Assembly: GCA_963580455.1 (NCBI GenBank)
Contig: OY756968.1
Coordinates: 17,329,996-17,393,995, forward strand
DNA length: 64,000 nt
Direction of reading: 5' to 3'
Source: Euonymus europaeus
Lineage: Eukaryota; Streptophyta; Magnoliopsida; Celastrales; Celastraceae
In this document: piece by piece, positions 1 through 11,999 of the stretch
Layout: each line of letters begins with the position of its first letter
How positions within the stretch are numbered: the first letter of the stretch is position 1
Notes under the pieces: model-generated
The model's input: the letters and a program-made list of their open reading frames with translations, nothing else
The model's database searches: none
Told to the model about the DNA's origin: nothing
Program-made: the position numbers and the translations under genes

Positions 1-14
1 GTCGTGTCTTTGCT

Positions 15-955
15 ATGGGACATCAGGAGGCACAGGAGCATCCCAATTTCATTGGAGGTACATTTTTGATTTCGAATTGTTGGAATAGAGTCTTGTTTGA
101 TTCTGAAGCTACCTCATCATTTATTACTAGTTCGTTAGAGAACACACTAGCGGTGGAGATTTCGCTGATTAGAAGAATGTTTACGGTGTCCTCACCATTC
201 GGGCACTTTACCACGTTGGAGGGGGTAGTGTTCGGATGTGAGTGTCGGTTTGGAGAAATATCTCTACAAGCCGATTTGTACGTGTTAAATTTCAAGGACT
301 TCGATGTGATACTCGGGGTTGATTGGTTGACAAAGCACCAAGGAGTGCTTGACTTTTGGCAAAGGAGGATCACTCTTAGAGTATCAGAGGGTGGGGTGAT
401 TCATTTACAGGGATCGAAGGGGATACCATGCCCTCATTTCATGGATAACCCTTCTTATCAAGTTTGGTGACTTCGGCTCCTAAGGGAGATGTAGCTACTA
501 TGGTTGGGGTAGTGGAAGAATTTATGGATGTATTTCCGGAAGAGTTGTCGGGATTACCTCCGAAGAGGGAGATTGACTTTGCTATTGAGTTGCATCCGAA
601 TGTCAAGCCGATTTCGATTCCGCCGTATCGGATGGCTCCAACAGAGTTGAAGGAGTTGAGTTCTCAATTAGAGGAGTTGCTAGACTGGGGTTCATTAGAC
701 CGAGTGTGTCCCCGTGGGGAGCACCGGTGTTGTTCGTCAAGAAGAAAGACAGAAGTTTGAGGATGTGTATTGATTATAGGCAGTTGAATAAGGTTACAGT
801 GAGAAATAAGTATCCATTGCCTAGGATCAATGATTTGTTTGATCAATTGAGAGGTGCTAGGCATTTCTCTAAGATTGACTTGAGGTCGGGTTATAATCAG
901 TTGAGGATTAATGATGAGGATATCCAGAAAACAGCGTTTAGAACTCGTTATGTCC
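15..955 (+). pseudogene. Ty3/gypsy protease-reverse transcriptase relic
   Basis: This is part of a gypsy polyprotein. Positions 15-470 read as a retropepsin-like domain, with VLFDSEATSSFI near residue 26 and DVILGVDWL near residue 98. The usual catalytic DSG is DSE here, so the protease is probably dead. The frame shifts near 466 into the protease-RT linker (FMDVFPEELSGLPPKREIDF) and again near 700 into the RT fingers ([33 protein letters not shown]). Similarity stops abruptly after FRTRY at about 951, before the catalytic YxDD block. Two frameshifts, the active-site change and the truncation make it a dead fragment. Its linker and RT style fit plant chromovirus-type gypsy elements. The left end runs off the window. 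Confidence 0.9.
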
Positions 956-964
956 TACCATAAA

Positions 965-2675
965 GCACATTTAGTCAACATTTATATCCTTTATTCAGTT
1001 TCCTTCTTTTCTTTTCATTTAACAGTACCTCATAAACCTCTCTCTTTCCAGTACACCCTCCTTGTAGCAGTAGTACCTGGTTTGTAAAAACATTTTTCCT
1101 TAATGCGTATGTCATGTATGCCATGATATGTTATGCCTCGTGCAGTGCAACCGTTAAATGTTACCTTTCGATATCAACTCATGACATTTCAACATTCACA
1201 AATAACTCAACATCACCAGTTCAGTCACATATAACAAAACAATCAAGACCTATAAATTATTACATATATAACACATTCTCATAATTTCAGCCTCATGTAT
1301 ATACAACGAAAGCAATACATAATTTATTATAAAAAAAATAGCACGTCCCCATAAACTTAGTATCATATAAATAACGCATACAGTACAGACAATATCATAC
1401 CGATAACATATCCCCAAATTAAATTCAATTTCATGATCATCCAACCACTACATGTTACCTGTATAACATGGCGGTTCACAATGAACCGACACCCAAGACA
1501 TTACAATCAATTCAATCTCAAATAACCAACATGTCCAATACATATAATATTATAACAATAATAGTCTCTTCAAAATTCCTCAATCACACTAACATGTCTA
1601 TACATATTTACTCACACACCAATAAATGAATTATAAAATTAACAAATCATTGAACATTCAATTTTGTGACACAGGTGAATATTACTTACCTGTGTGTTCC
1701 TCATTAATCCGATTAAATTTCGATAACTAGTATTCCTTCCTAAAATCCACAATAATATACTAAGCATTAATATTTTTATTTATTAATTTATTCCTAATTA
1801 ATCTAGGTCGTATCCGGTATCGAATTTGGGTCAACAGGTCAACAGGACCCGGATCAGATCTGTCTCACACAACTGGATTAGGTTGACCGAGTTCTACCTC
1901 TCACCATCCAAGTTGAGAGGTGTACACTTTTTATTGTTGTTTTATCTCCAAATTCAATAGTATACCTTCTTAGATTGTTTCGTTACAAAGAGACTAACTT
2001 TCCTAATTAATCTAGGTCGTATCCTGTATCGAATTTGGGTCAACAGGTCAACAGGACCCGGATCAGATCTGTCTCACACAACCGGATTAGGTTGACCGAG
2101 TTCTACCTCTTGCGGGTCATGCAGACTCATAAGGTCTCACTTCCGGGTCACCGCCGTTGGCATCAAACGGTAGATGACGGTGCCATGAGCACAACGTCGG
2201 TGTTTCTACCTGAGAGATGGCCGAATATTGCCGAAATCTGGCTTTGAAGTTCACAGTTGTCGCCAGCTTCTCCTCCTTGATTGGCGGCCTAAACCTTCAC
2301 CGTTCATCCCGGTTTAGGGCATCCTCGGGGTGCATGTCTTAAATTTATGTTATTTTATTTTCAACCCCTATTTACCCTTTTGCCCTTCCCTTTTATGTTT
2401 AATTGCGCATAATACCCAGCCGAAATTACGAGTTTGCCACTGAATAATATATCATAATTTTCTATTCTAATACTTTATGTGGAAATTCATGGTATTTTAA
2501 TTTTAACTCCAATTATAGTGATTCTTGCACACATAATTTTTATTTCCCTTATATAATTCATGTAGAATATTCTGATCCAATTTAATTCGCACATGACATC
2601 GCCTACGTCGCACATGACATCACTTATCTTATCACATTTACCACACCTAGTTATCCAAAGATTCGGGTTGTTACA
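965..2675 (-). repeat. LTR fragment, inverted relative of the 51-57 kb solo LTR
   Basis: Bases 985-1190 match the reverse complement of about 55920-56110 closely by eye, including the shared gcagtgcaacc and catgatatgttatgcctc words. Bases 1670-1800 match 51960-52080 in reverse. The right edge ends in gttgttaca at 2675, which mirrors the TGTAAC start of the related LTR. The left part, corresponding to about the last 700 bp of the relative, is missing where it abuts the RT relic. I see no gene here; short ORFs are chance. It appears to have inserted into the LTR to its right. Confidence 0.8.
1794..2115. repeat. Direct duplication inside the LTR, period about 208 bp
   Basis: A block of roughly 110 bp, starting ctaattaatctaggtcgtat and running through caggacccggatcagatctg to gagttctacctct, occurs at 1794-1907 and again from 2002. 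The two copies differ at only a few positions, so the duplication is recent relative to the divergence of this LTR from its relative near 51 kb. Confidence 0.85.
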
Positions 2676-4594
2676 CAACCCACACATTTCCCCAATCCTA
2701 AACCTCCTCCAAGTGTCATCCATACCATAGCTCTGTCTCTACTGATCCGCAACATTGGTACTCATACCAGTCCCAGTCTCACCTATAGGGAGGAAGAAAA
2801 TGAAAAGGGTGAGTTAAAAGCTCAGTATGGGTAAATAGAGTAAACAATAGTTATAGGCCGAATCCAAATGAAAAGGCAATGCATCAATATGATATCTCAT
2901 ATGCTCATGTCACATAACACAACAATAATACCTGAGTGACCTATTAAGGGCAACATTCATCATTCTCAAGTATCGACTATGAATCAACAATCAACAATCA
3001 ATAATCATGATCATCCCAATCACAATACAACATCGAACACACATCCTGGCTCTCCCAACCATTAATGGATGTGCGTGGGCTCATCAAATTCCCCCGTTCA
3101 ATCCAGGTTCTCCCAACCATTAATGGATTGACCATACCATTCCAATCAAATCCCCCTGAAGGTCACCCGGTTGTGTGAGTCACACCACACCCACACTTCA
3201 AGTGTGTTGCCTCACATGAAATCATATGGTTGAAGCCATGCCCCGACACACAAGCATCCTCCCATGTCATGTTCAAGTAATTGCTAGGGAATACTCGAGT
3301 CCATACTCGAGCATCCCATGCAATCTCTAATGCATTTAAGCTTCATGCCATCAATTAATATATATATTTACTCAACCTATATATATATATATAGCTACCC
3401 GTGATGCATGAACGATCAATCATACTCAATATGTGATTGAACATATGCATGGGTGAATGCAAGCTATATTTCAAGAAAAGACAAATAAACTCGAAGTTCG
3501 TTCTTCCTTAGAAACATAAAGGCAAGAACACAAAATACGATGGTCAATGAAGAATTAAACCACATTTATAGAGAAAATGAACGATACGAAAGATAATCTG
3601 GTCCAAAAATCCCCTGTCTCAATTAAGCACCACTTACTATACCAATTCCCAAAGTTAGGGTTTCGACCATCTTTGACCCACCTATTGATTTAAACATTCC
3701 GAATCCATAATATCATATTAACAACACTAATTAACAACAATAATACGAAATCAAAACATTAACCAAGAGAACTTACCTTCTCTCTTGAGGATTTTCCTCA
3801 AAATCCTCAAACTTCTCCAAATTTGAAACCTAGCCTAAACCAATGATTTAAACTAGTAAAACAATCATAAATAACCCTAGAAACAACATATCCAAACCCT
3901 ACAATCAAACTCTTAAGGCATCAAAGTAAATCTATGAAAAACCCTAGAAGTCCAAACTAGGAAATCTTACCTCAAACCTTCAAATCTTCCTTGAATCAAC
4001 CTTGAATCTAGTTATGCTTCTCCATCTACTAAGATTCCTATCCAAACTCTCAAGAAATCTCCCTCTCTCTCTAAGTTTCTCTCTCTTATCTCGTGTTTCT
4101 TATGTTTTTCTGTAATGAAAATGTCTGGAACTACTCTTAATATTCAAAAATCTCGACCGGTGTCCGGACACCATAAGTGGGTGCCTGGACACTTTTGGTT
4201 ACTGGAACTTCAGCTCCTATTTTCTGCAAGAAGTGTCCGGACACTTTTCAGGGGTGTCCGAACACTTTCACTCCCTAGAACTTCCCCTACCCCAAATCTG
4301 CATGAAGTGTCCCAACACTTCCCAAAAGTGTCAGGAAACTTTTAGCTCCTGGGAGGTTTATACTTATTTTTATTCTCATTTTCCAAAAATTCCATATCCG
4401 GCTTGGTGTAAGCTTCGATTTGGTAAATTATGGGACCAAAACGGACATATGCACTAAACGTTATGCCCCATTTAGTGAACCTTGTTCAAAAACAATTTTA
4501 ACCTCCCCAAATTCACTTCCAATAATTTCTTACCCAAAATTTAATAGGGACTTAATATATATATATATATATATGTTTGGGTTGGGGTTTCACA
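2676..4594 (-). repeat. Long terminal repeat of a gypsy element (minus strand)
   Basis: Read on the minus strand, the sequence starts TGTGAAACCCCAACC at 4594, directly after a purine-rich tract at 4595-4616. This is the expected start of a 3' LTR. It holds typical plant gypsy LTR text: repeated ctcccaaccattaatggat words at 3051 and 3112, and near 2790-2830 the gagctc/ctcagta block that recurs at 13000-13050. The left end is cut at 2675 by the neighbouring LTR. There is no coding content. Confidence 0.7.
4160..4345. repeat. Three imperfect 73-bp tandem units with GTGTCCGGACAC palindromes
   Basis: Units start at 4160, 4233 and 4307, each with gtgtcc followed by caacac or ggacac, then ctcc and aact words. 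The first two contain the 12-bp palindrome gtgtccggacac. They lie inside the LTR close to its minus-strand start, in the U3 region. I infer possible promoter-region repeats; the sequence does not prove a regulatory role. Confidence 0.6.
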
Positions 4595-5311
4595 TCCTTC
4601 GCCCCTCAAAAAAATTTCATCATCCCCGAAATTTAACAAACTTACCTACATCTCGAGTTTAAACAACGCATTGGATATGCGTGTTAACTCATCCTCAATC
4701 TTGCAATTCACATGGAACTCATCCTCTTCAAGAGATCGTTCAACCCCATTCTCCACATCAATATAGGTTTCCCTATTAATTATGTAATTCTACTCGATTG
4801 TGCTTTTTCTACTATCATCATCATTATCAGACTGTTTAGAATCCTTTTTGGATTTGCCTTCAGCTTTACTAGCATCCTTGGAATTGTAAAGCACACTTCA
4901 ATTTTCAAACACCATCATCATCATATTTATATAATTTTATACACCAGCTCAATACATTTCCCCACTACAAGGTCAAACTCAAATATCAAGGGTTTTTACT
5001 CCTAAGATCCATGTTCCATACCCCCCACACTAACATCGACTCTGTGAGCTTTCTAGACCACATGCAACTATCTTCATGTTATACAATATTTTTCCTCGAA
5101 CACTGGTTCTTCCTCAGATTCTTCTTCAGGATCTTCCTCAAGCCTCTCGGATTCTCGAGTTCGCCAAGACTCCATTCTCATATCGCAATTCCCTGTTCTC
5201 CTCCTTAAGACGTACCACTTCATGTCAGAGTCTTTGAGTCTCCTGTTGTTGGATCGCAGGGTTGTTGCTTTCCCCATAGTTGTAGCCTGCTATTTGCATA
5301 TGATGATTGCT
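4595..5311 (-). mobile_element. 3' internal remnant of a gypsy element with polypurine tract
   Basis: On the minus strand this ends in GAAATTTTTTTGAGGGGCGA just before the LTR start, a recognisable polypurine tract. The rest shows no intact coding domain. Short ORFs, including a Glu/Arg-rich one at 5074-5277 on the minus strand, are not recognisable as gag or pol. I interpret it as the deleted interior between the LTR at 2676-4594 and the LTR start at 5312-5509. Confidence 0.5.
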
Positions 5312-5509
5312 CCAAAACAAACATGTGTGCTAAACGTTATGGCCCATTTAGTGAACCTTGTTCAAAAATAATTTTTAGTGATCCTTTACAACGTGGGTGT
5401 CCGCAACCTCCCCGAATTCACTTTCAATAATTTCTTACCCAAAATTTAATCGGGACTTAATATATATACATATATATATATATGTTTTGGGTTGGGTTGG
5501 GGTTTCACA
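5312..5509 (-). repeat. Second copy of the LTR start
   Basis: This repeats 4440-4594: gctaaacgttatg, cccatttagtgaaccttgttcaa, aatttcttacccaaaattta, an AT run, then ggttggggtttcaca. It is preceded by about 40 bp absent from the other copy. On the minus strand it begins TGTGAAACCCC at 5509. It is probably the truncated 5' LTR of the same deleted element. Confidence 0.75.
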
Positions 5510-5519
5510 GTAGAACAAT

Positions 5520-6270
5520 GAAAAACAATCATGCATCCCACACTCTTATCTTTAAGAGAAATACTGGAGATCTAATTGACTTTCATAAACCCCTAGTGTT
5601 TTTCTCAAGAACTCAAACAAAATTATCTAAGAGATAAATTCAAGGGAGATAGTTTTATGTTCAACAAACTCATGGATGAAATGACGAAGAATGTCGATAT
5701 GCTTAGTCCTAGAGTGTTGAACATGATTTTTTTTTGAGATATTAATAGAGCTCATATTGTCACAAAAGATAAATACTTTCATGTCTTAATTAGTAGTCCT
5801 AAAGCATTTGTTTCATCCAAAAAAAAATTAGTTCAATAACTTCCAACGCTATATACTCAACTTCAGCAGTAGAGAAAGAAATTGAATTCTTCTTCTTGCA
5901 ATGCCAAGCAACAAGGTTGTTTCCAATGAAGAAACTCTCCTTATGTTCTCTTCCTATCATCACTACATCCTGCCCAATATGCATCAGTATAACCTACAAG
6001 AGATGTGTTAGTATCTTTTGAATAAAAGATTCCAAAATCAAGAGTTTCATTCACATATTTCAAAATTCTTTCACTGCAGTCAAGTGTGATTCTTTGTAAT
6101 TATCTTGATATCTAGCAAAAACACAAACACTAAAGGCAATATCAGGTCTACTTGTAGTTAAGTAGACTGTCAATTATACTCCTATAGCAAGTTTGGTCAA
6201 TGAATTTTCTAGAGACTCATCTTCATAGTCAGACTCATGGGAGTAGGAGTAAGCTTGTAGGACAAACTTT
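5520..6270 (-). pseudogene. Ty1/copia RNase H relic
   Basis: On the minus strand a clear copia RNase H C-terminal region can be read with frameshifts. In order it shows YLTTSRPDIAFSVCVFARYQ near 6160, a GYTDAYWAGC-like segment near 5980, then NNLVAWHCKKKNSISFSTAE and VEYIAL at 5860-5910, and HSRTKHIDILRHFIHE near 5680. That order is standard for copia RT-RNase H ends and resembles SIRE/Tork-type elements. No RT catalytic block remains upstream. The longest open piece is 61 codons (5799-5984). Confidence 0.85.
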
Positions 6271-8949
6271 TTTATGAAGTTTCAGGCATATTTGGATTAA
6301 CCTTGTGTAATCAAACTTCAACCAACCTATTATTTGACAATCCCAATCTCAAACTAACACGCTCATAACTTCAATTTAACATCTTCAAACAAATCAAGAA
6401 AGTATCTCATCTTCCTCCAACCACGATTTTCGAAGTTCTAGAACTATGCCAATTATAGCTTACCACTCCAATCCATAATAGAATCTAGAGAATACCATCA
6501 AAAATAAGTTTAATTCAACCCATTTAGTCACTAATTTTATCAAAATCCAAGATTTTTACACATACCTACAAAATTCATCAAACCCCAACCTAAGAAATCC
6601 AAAATCTTTTCTTAGATCTTGAGATGTTGGTTAAGTCCTACTAAATCTTGCTTGAGCAATCTTGATTCCTCAAAAACTAGCAAAAAAATCTTGCCAAGAT
6701 CCTCTCACTCTCTCTCTCTAAGCTGACATGAATTGAGTCTCGTGATGTCATAATCCTTGAAGAGGAATTTTGTATGAGAGATGAGCGGTTGTCCAAGGAG
6801 CAGTAGGCTGACACTTGCAAAATTCAAAATGTGCAATTTAGTGACCTAGATGCTATGGGGCTTGGATTGACTTCAAATTTGGTGTGTATGCTTAGAAAAT
6901 TATATAATTATTTATCATTTATTCATCTGAATTTTCTGGGTTGATTTGATATGATTTTAACTTACCATTCTTAGCATTGAAGCTCTTTGAGCTTACAAGC
7001 AAAATTGGATTGTTCTATCCCTCATTTCTTTGTAGGTACAAATAATACACTTATTTGGGATATTAATTGAAGATATGAAATGGTCATGGGGCATTGGGAT
7101 TTCATTTTTTAGGCTTAAAGTGCCCTAGAACCCGAAATCCCCTAGGAAACCCTATTTGGGAGCAATTGAGCTTGTGAGAGCTAGATGAGATGAACTTGAT
7201 CAAGGTTTTGAGCTACATTGAAGAAGTTATTTAGGAAAGGGTCTAAGAAATTTGTATTGATAAATTTGACCAAATTTGGAGTCAAGAGGACATAAATTGG
7301 TGCAACCCATTTCTTACCAAAAATAGTCTAAATTCACCTAATTGACCTTCCATGGGTTAGACTAAGTTGAATTAATGTTGGATGATTTATTTGGAGTAGG
7401 GGTTCGGCCATAATCCTTCTAGAAAGCCTTAGGAGCCTTTTGAGAGAGTTTGAGAAGCCTTGGATTCATTTGAAATCAAATGAAAAATACTGGAGCCAAA
7501 ATGCTTGATGGAGAATTGTCCACATCACCATGTACTTTCATGCTCTTGACTTTGTGCATTTTGGGGGAATTTCGTGTAAGCCTTGCAAGAAGTGTTTGGA
7601 TGATTTTTGAAGACATTTCAAGCATGAATAGGAGTTTAATAAGAATGAAAAAAGGTCCAAACAATCCTTGGAGTTAAAAATTGTTATTTGAAGCAAATGT
7701 TGACCAAAGTCAATAACGGCTAGTTTGGTTAATGGTGTGGATTGATTTCGTTCTTGATCGTGAAGGGCATATATTAGCAGTAGATGAAGGGTTGAGATTA
7801 GAAGTAGATGAAGGGTTGAGATTGAATATTAAGAAGATCTAATGGCCAAGATTCAATGGAGACAAATGAAGAGGAAAGTCATGCTTCATTCTACACTTGG
7901 AAGACTAATGTGCAAAACTTCCTAGAGAGCTTTTGTTCTTGAATCTACAATCTTTTTAGTGATCTTCCCTTGATATTTTGATCATCATTTACTGAGATTA
8001 TTTTCATCATCTTCCCCTCATCAACCTCAAGCTAAGACACACTCTCAAGCCAAAATCGTTAAGGTATTTCTTTGAGTGTTCTTGAGCTACTTTACACAAA
8101 GCTTCTCCTAAACTTATTTTCATCCTTGTGAGACTTTGTGTGAACCTTTGGTTGAGTGAAAGCCATGAATTTGAGCCAAATTTATATCCTATCCGTGAGC
8201 TTTATATTGAGAGATTGAGAGTTCCTCAAACCAAATAGCTTTTGCTAAACCTTGAGTGAACCAACACTTCACCACTTGAAAAATTCCCTTGTTAGGGCAA
8301 CCACTTTTTGAGAATGTTTTGAAGTTTGACGGAGCTTGCAAACCCTTAGTCGTAAGTGAGCTTGAAACTTACATTGTAAAAGTTTGAGGGTTAGCTTGGA
8401 AACCTTCTTGTAAAAGTTTGAAGGTGAACTTGGGAAAACCTTCTTGTACAAGTGTGGGGAGCTTGGAATCTCTAAGTTTGTGGTGAACTTGCCAAACCAC
8501 CCACTAGTGGATTTGGAAATCCTAAGCTTGAGAAGCTTAGGTAGTGGATGTAGAAGAGTAAGCTCCGAACCACTAAATATCCTTATGTCATTCTCTATCC
8601 CTACTCTTTACTTGTTTGATTTCATATTTGCCTTGCTCATACACTTGATTATTTGCTTGAACAAATTGTTTATGTGAAACTTGTCATACTTGTTCAATTT
8701 GTTGCAAATCTGAAATTGCTTATTGGGATTGCATGAGGTTAGGAATCAAAAGATTGTATTTGGATAGTAATTCTAATTTGTACCCATGAGCCTACTAATT
8801 CTGACATTGTCATGCAATCTTGATTGCTTGCTTGATTGATCATTATCTCATCATATTAGGGATTCAAGCCTCTAGACATATAATACATTCATATTGCTTG
8901 AAACCAATTAGGTCTAAAGTGACTTAGAGCCTCATATTGATTGATTGGT
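6271..8949. other. Gene-free stretch, probably old LTR sequence
   Basis: No coding region, tRNA or conserved domain is visible on either strand. There is a short tandem repeat at about 7777-7823, two copies of gtagatgaagggttgagatt. The style of the right half and the LTR end at 8950-9058 suggest the stretch is largely a decayed long LTR. Confidence 0.4.
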
Positions 8950-9160
8950 GTTTTTGGTGTTCTAAGTGCTTAAATTGTTAAATTTGGTACTAGGTGATTT
9001 TTATTAGAATTTAGCGACACAATTCACACCCCCCTTCTCGTGTTAGCCTAGGTCTTTCAATATCAACATGGGATTATGCCAAATGGATGTGAAAACTGCA
9101 TTTCTCAATAGAGAACTAGATGAGAAAATTTATATCGATCAACTTTTAGGCTTTGAGTCT
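8950..9160 (+). pseudogene. Copia LTR end joined to a reverse transcriptase scrap
   Basis: The stretch up to about 9058 (cacaattcacaccccccttc-like text, then gtgttagcctaggtctttca) resembles the 3' end of SIRE-type copia LTRs. It runs straight into an RT fragment at 9069-9160 reading MGLCQMDVKTAFLNRELDEK, the copia RT motif with its catalytic Asp. The primer binding site, gag, protease and integrase are gone, so this is an internal-deletion product. A different LTR end interrupts the RT at 9163. Confidence 0.65.
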
Positions 9161-9162
9161 AT

Positions 9163-9720
9163 GTAACGCCTCGACCCAAAAAATACCCTCCAAGTCGGGT
9201 GCGCTACCGATGACGTCACACTTGTCATTAAAGACATAAATATGTTTCATCCTAATCTCATATTCTAACAAAAATTCGGCAGCACCTCCCCGTATATTAG
9301 AGAGTGCCAACCTGGAGTCAATAAATACATCATCGTAAAGATTCAATCAACAATCATACATCACAATTTTGCAACCTAGCAGGGCCTCTGGCCATCTATC
9401 CAAATTCACACTCTTAGTAGGGCTTCTGTCCTCCTAATTACATGCAATTCATATGCAAAGTATCATATAAACATCATCAACAATAAATTATAGTCTAACA
9501 TCTGGACCCATAGTCCTCATCTCTCTAAACTTTATATATCCATACTTATTAAATTAACATGGATGCATCAATTACATAATATGCAATTGAAGAAATAATA
9601 TGACACTAGGTGCAGCAGAACAATGAACATTCTCATATTCAAAACTAGGGTTCATAGGAAATCTAGATCAACAATAATTTGATGGAAGATCATGAGTTCC
9701 TAAACCTACCTCTGATACCA
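9163..9720 (-). repeat. LTR end fragment beginning TGTAACGCCTCGACCC
   Basis: The fragment starts tgtaacgcctcgaccc and continues with gtcgggtgcgctaccgatga and ccccgtatatta. These blocks recur in the same order at 12452-12600 (tgcaacgccccgac, gccgggtgcgctactggtga, ccccgtatatc). Comparison with the gagct/ctcagta block of that copy suggests the LTR reads on the minus strand. The right boundary is uncertain. Confidence 0.6.
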
Positions 9721-9797
9721 CATCTAAAATTCATCATAAGATTGTAGACAATAAACAATCACATAATCACGTATATACATAGATCGTGGAATTTGAT

Positions 9798-10470
9798 GAT
9801 CTTCACAATCAATACAATTAAAATAATAATGCATAGGAAACGTACCTGAATCCATTAGTGATCTTTGTAGGAAGTGGAATCAATAGACTTTATTTCATTA
9901 ATCCAGAAAACTAGAGTCTTGCTTTTCTTGACCCTCTTGAACTTTTTGAAAGTATGTTAACAATGGAAAGCGCATTCTAAACTTTTATAGGGTAGAGAGG
10001 GGACCAATTATGTTTTAAAATTATTGCCCTACTTCCATTAAATAGGAGTTATCTATAGGAGAACTACCTCTCCACACTTGACCAGCAGAATTTTAGTGGT
10101 GGGGGGCTGCAATATAATTGTATACAATGCGTCTTGATCTTCACACTCAATACAATTAAACAATAATGCATAGGAGAAGTACTTGAATCCATTAGTGATA
10201 TTTGTAGGGAGTGGAATCAATAAGCTTTATTTCATTGGTCCAAAAAACTGAGTTTCTGTCTTTTTGACCCTCTTGAATTTTTAGAAAGTAAATTAACAAT
10301 GGAAAACGTATTCTAAACTTTTATCGGATAGAGAAAGTACCAATTATGTTGTACAGTTATTGCCCTACTACTATTAAGTAGAACTTACCTATACGAAAAC
10401 TACCTCTCTGCACTTGACCAATAGAATTTTAGGGATGAGGACTGCAATATAATTTATAAAATGTGTCCTT
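9798..10470. repeat. Tandem duplication of a 338-bp unit
   Basis: Unit 1 (9798-10135) and unit 2 (10136-about 10470) share gatcttcaca.tcaatacaattaaa, gaatccattagtgat, ttgaccctcttgaa, aacaatggaaa, ttattgccctact and actgcaatataatt, in the same order with scattered substitutions. No coding potential is seen. The source sequence is unidentified. Confidence 0.85.
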
Positions 10471-10511
10471 GTTTTCAATTAACACCATCCAAGTGATTGA
10501 AAACAAGGACA
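10464..10511. other. Perfect inverted repeat, 16-bp arms and 16-bp loop
   Basis: The left arm tgtccttgttttcaat (10464-10479) is the exact reverse complement of the right arm attgaaaacaaggaca (10496-10511). It begins exactly where the second unit of the 338-bp duplication runs out. It could be a very short foldback element or a palindrome formed at the break. Confidence 0.85.
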
Positions 10512-10760
10512 ATGCATCATTTGATTGTGTTGATTCGAAATAAGTTCACATTGTCCTATCCCATAATTTTAACTATCATGATTTATTATTTATTAAACCA
10601 TATATATATACACACATGAGCCACTTTAATAAGGGTATATCTTACATTCATATTTTGGTTTCTTTATGACTCCAATTAGTAATGAAGAGAGAGAGCGCTT
10701 CTGATGGGGGACAAACACAATGCGAATATTACGATTTTTAGCTCTCTAATATTGAGCTTA

Positions 10761-11006
10761 TGGTTAAAGGAGAGAACATCAATTCTCTTACTCAAGACAA
10801 GCTCAAGCCAAATCAGCCCAACATTAAGCGTATTAAGTCAGTAACAATGGCTAGTTCAATGACACTTTTTGTAATTTTGATTTCTTTTTACACGTGTTAG
10901 AATATCATGTTGTATCCGTTAGATCTAGGTTTGCTTATGTTCTCGTATATGTTTTGATTGTTCATCTCAGTTTAATACATTGAAAATCTTGAATACAAGT
11001 TTGTTT
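10761..11006 (+). repeat. 5' LTR of the copia element
   Basis: It shares ttctcttactcaagacaggc-like, aacattaag, gctagttcaatgac, tgttagaat.tcatgttgtat and gatctaggtttgctt with 15493-15738. The exact first base is uncertain because the start (tggttaaagg) and the 3' LTR start (tgtaaaag) differ by small indels. Confidence 0.8.
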
Positions 11007-11054
11007 ATGGTATTGGAGAAGGATAGTTCCTTGTTACAATCACCTTCTTCCTCC

Positions 11055-11960
11055 ATGGCTGCTAATGAAGTTAATTCCCATGGAGATGGTTTTGAACTTC
11101 TTGCTGCTAATGGGAAACCCATTATTGCTGTTAATGTTAATTCCCAATTAACCTGAAAGTTGAAGTCTTCCAACTTCACGTTGTGACGAATGTAGTTAGT
11201 TATCGTTCTTCATGGGTATCGCTTGATGGGTTTTGTGGATGGAGGTTTATAGTTGAGTTTGACTACTGGGATCGTCAAGATAGCTTGCTTTTGAAAGCTA
11301 TTATCTCCTCTTTACATGAATTAGTAACTTCATTGCTTGATGATGTCTCCACTTTAGCTAAAGCTTGGACACGACTTTATCAATTGTATGCCAACAAATC
11401 TTGTTGTAGAAAGACCCAACTCCGTCAACAATTACATAACCTCCAACGAGAAAATCACACTATTGAAGAGTATATTACTTATGTTCGAGAAATTTATGAT
11501 GAATTAGCTCTTCTCCAAGCTAAGTTGATGAAGATGATTTGGTTTTGTATATCTTAGATGGCTTAGGGTCTAATTATAAATGTCTTGTTGAATCTATCTG
11601 AGGACGAGAGACTCCTATCTCTTTTGATGATCTTTATGACAAGTTACTAAGTCAATAAGCCTACTTACAAAAGCTTGAAAAGGACCAAGTTAACAGAGTC
11701 TCTACTACTTATTATTCTAACAAACAAAGGTTCAATAGTAACTAAAATCAACACTCTGGTGGAAGGAATTTTCCTCCTCGATCTCAGTCCTTGATTCATG
11801 GTGGAGGTGGTAATAATCGCTCTCAATCCTCCTTCACAACAATTCTGGTTTTAATAACCACAACAATAAATTGGTTATCGCTCTCGACCACACATTTTCT
11901 GTCAAATTTGTGAGAAACATGGCCATTCAGTCAAGGTCTGTAGGAAACGAAAAACATTTG
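11055..11960 (+). pseudogene. Copia gag (UBN2-type) with CCHC knuckle
   Basis: From an ATG at 11055 the frame reads MAANEVNSHGDGF, then meets a stop near 11155. The gag core follows at 11183-11557 with SLLLKAIISSLHELVTSLL, AKAWTRLYQLYA and TIEEYITYVREIYDELALL, typical of copia capsid proteins. A retroviral-type CCHC zinc knuckle, CQICEKHGHSVKVC, lies near 11897-11940. Gag would package element RNA in virus-like particles. Stops and frame changes break it at least three times. Confidence 0.85.
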
Positions 11961-11999
11961 TCTCTGACTATGCTCCAAATGCAAATTATACTACTAGTT

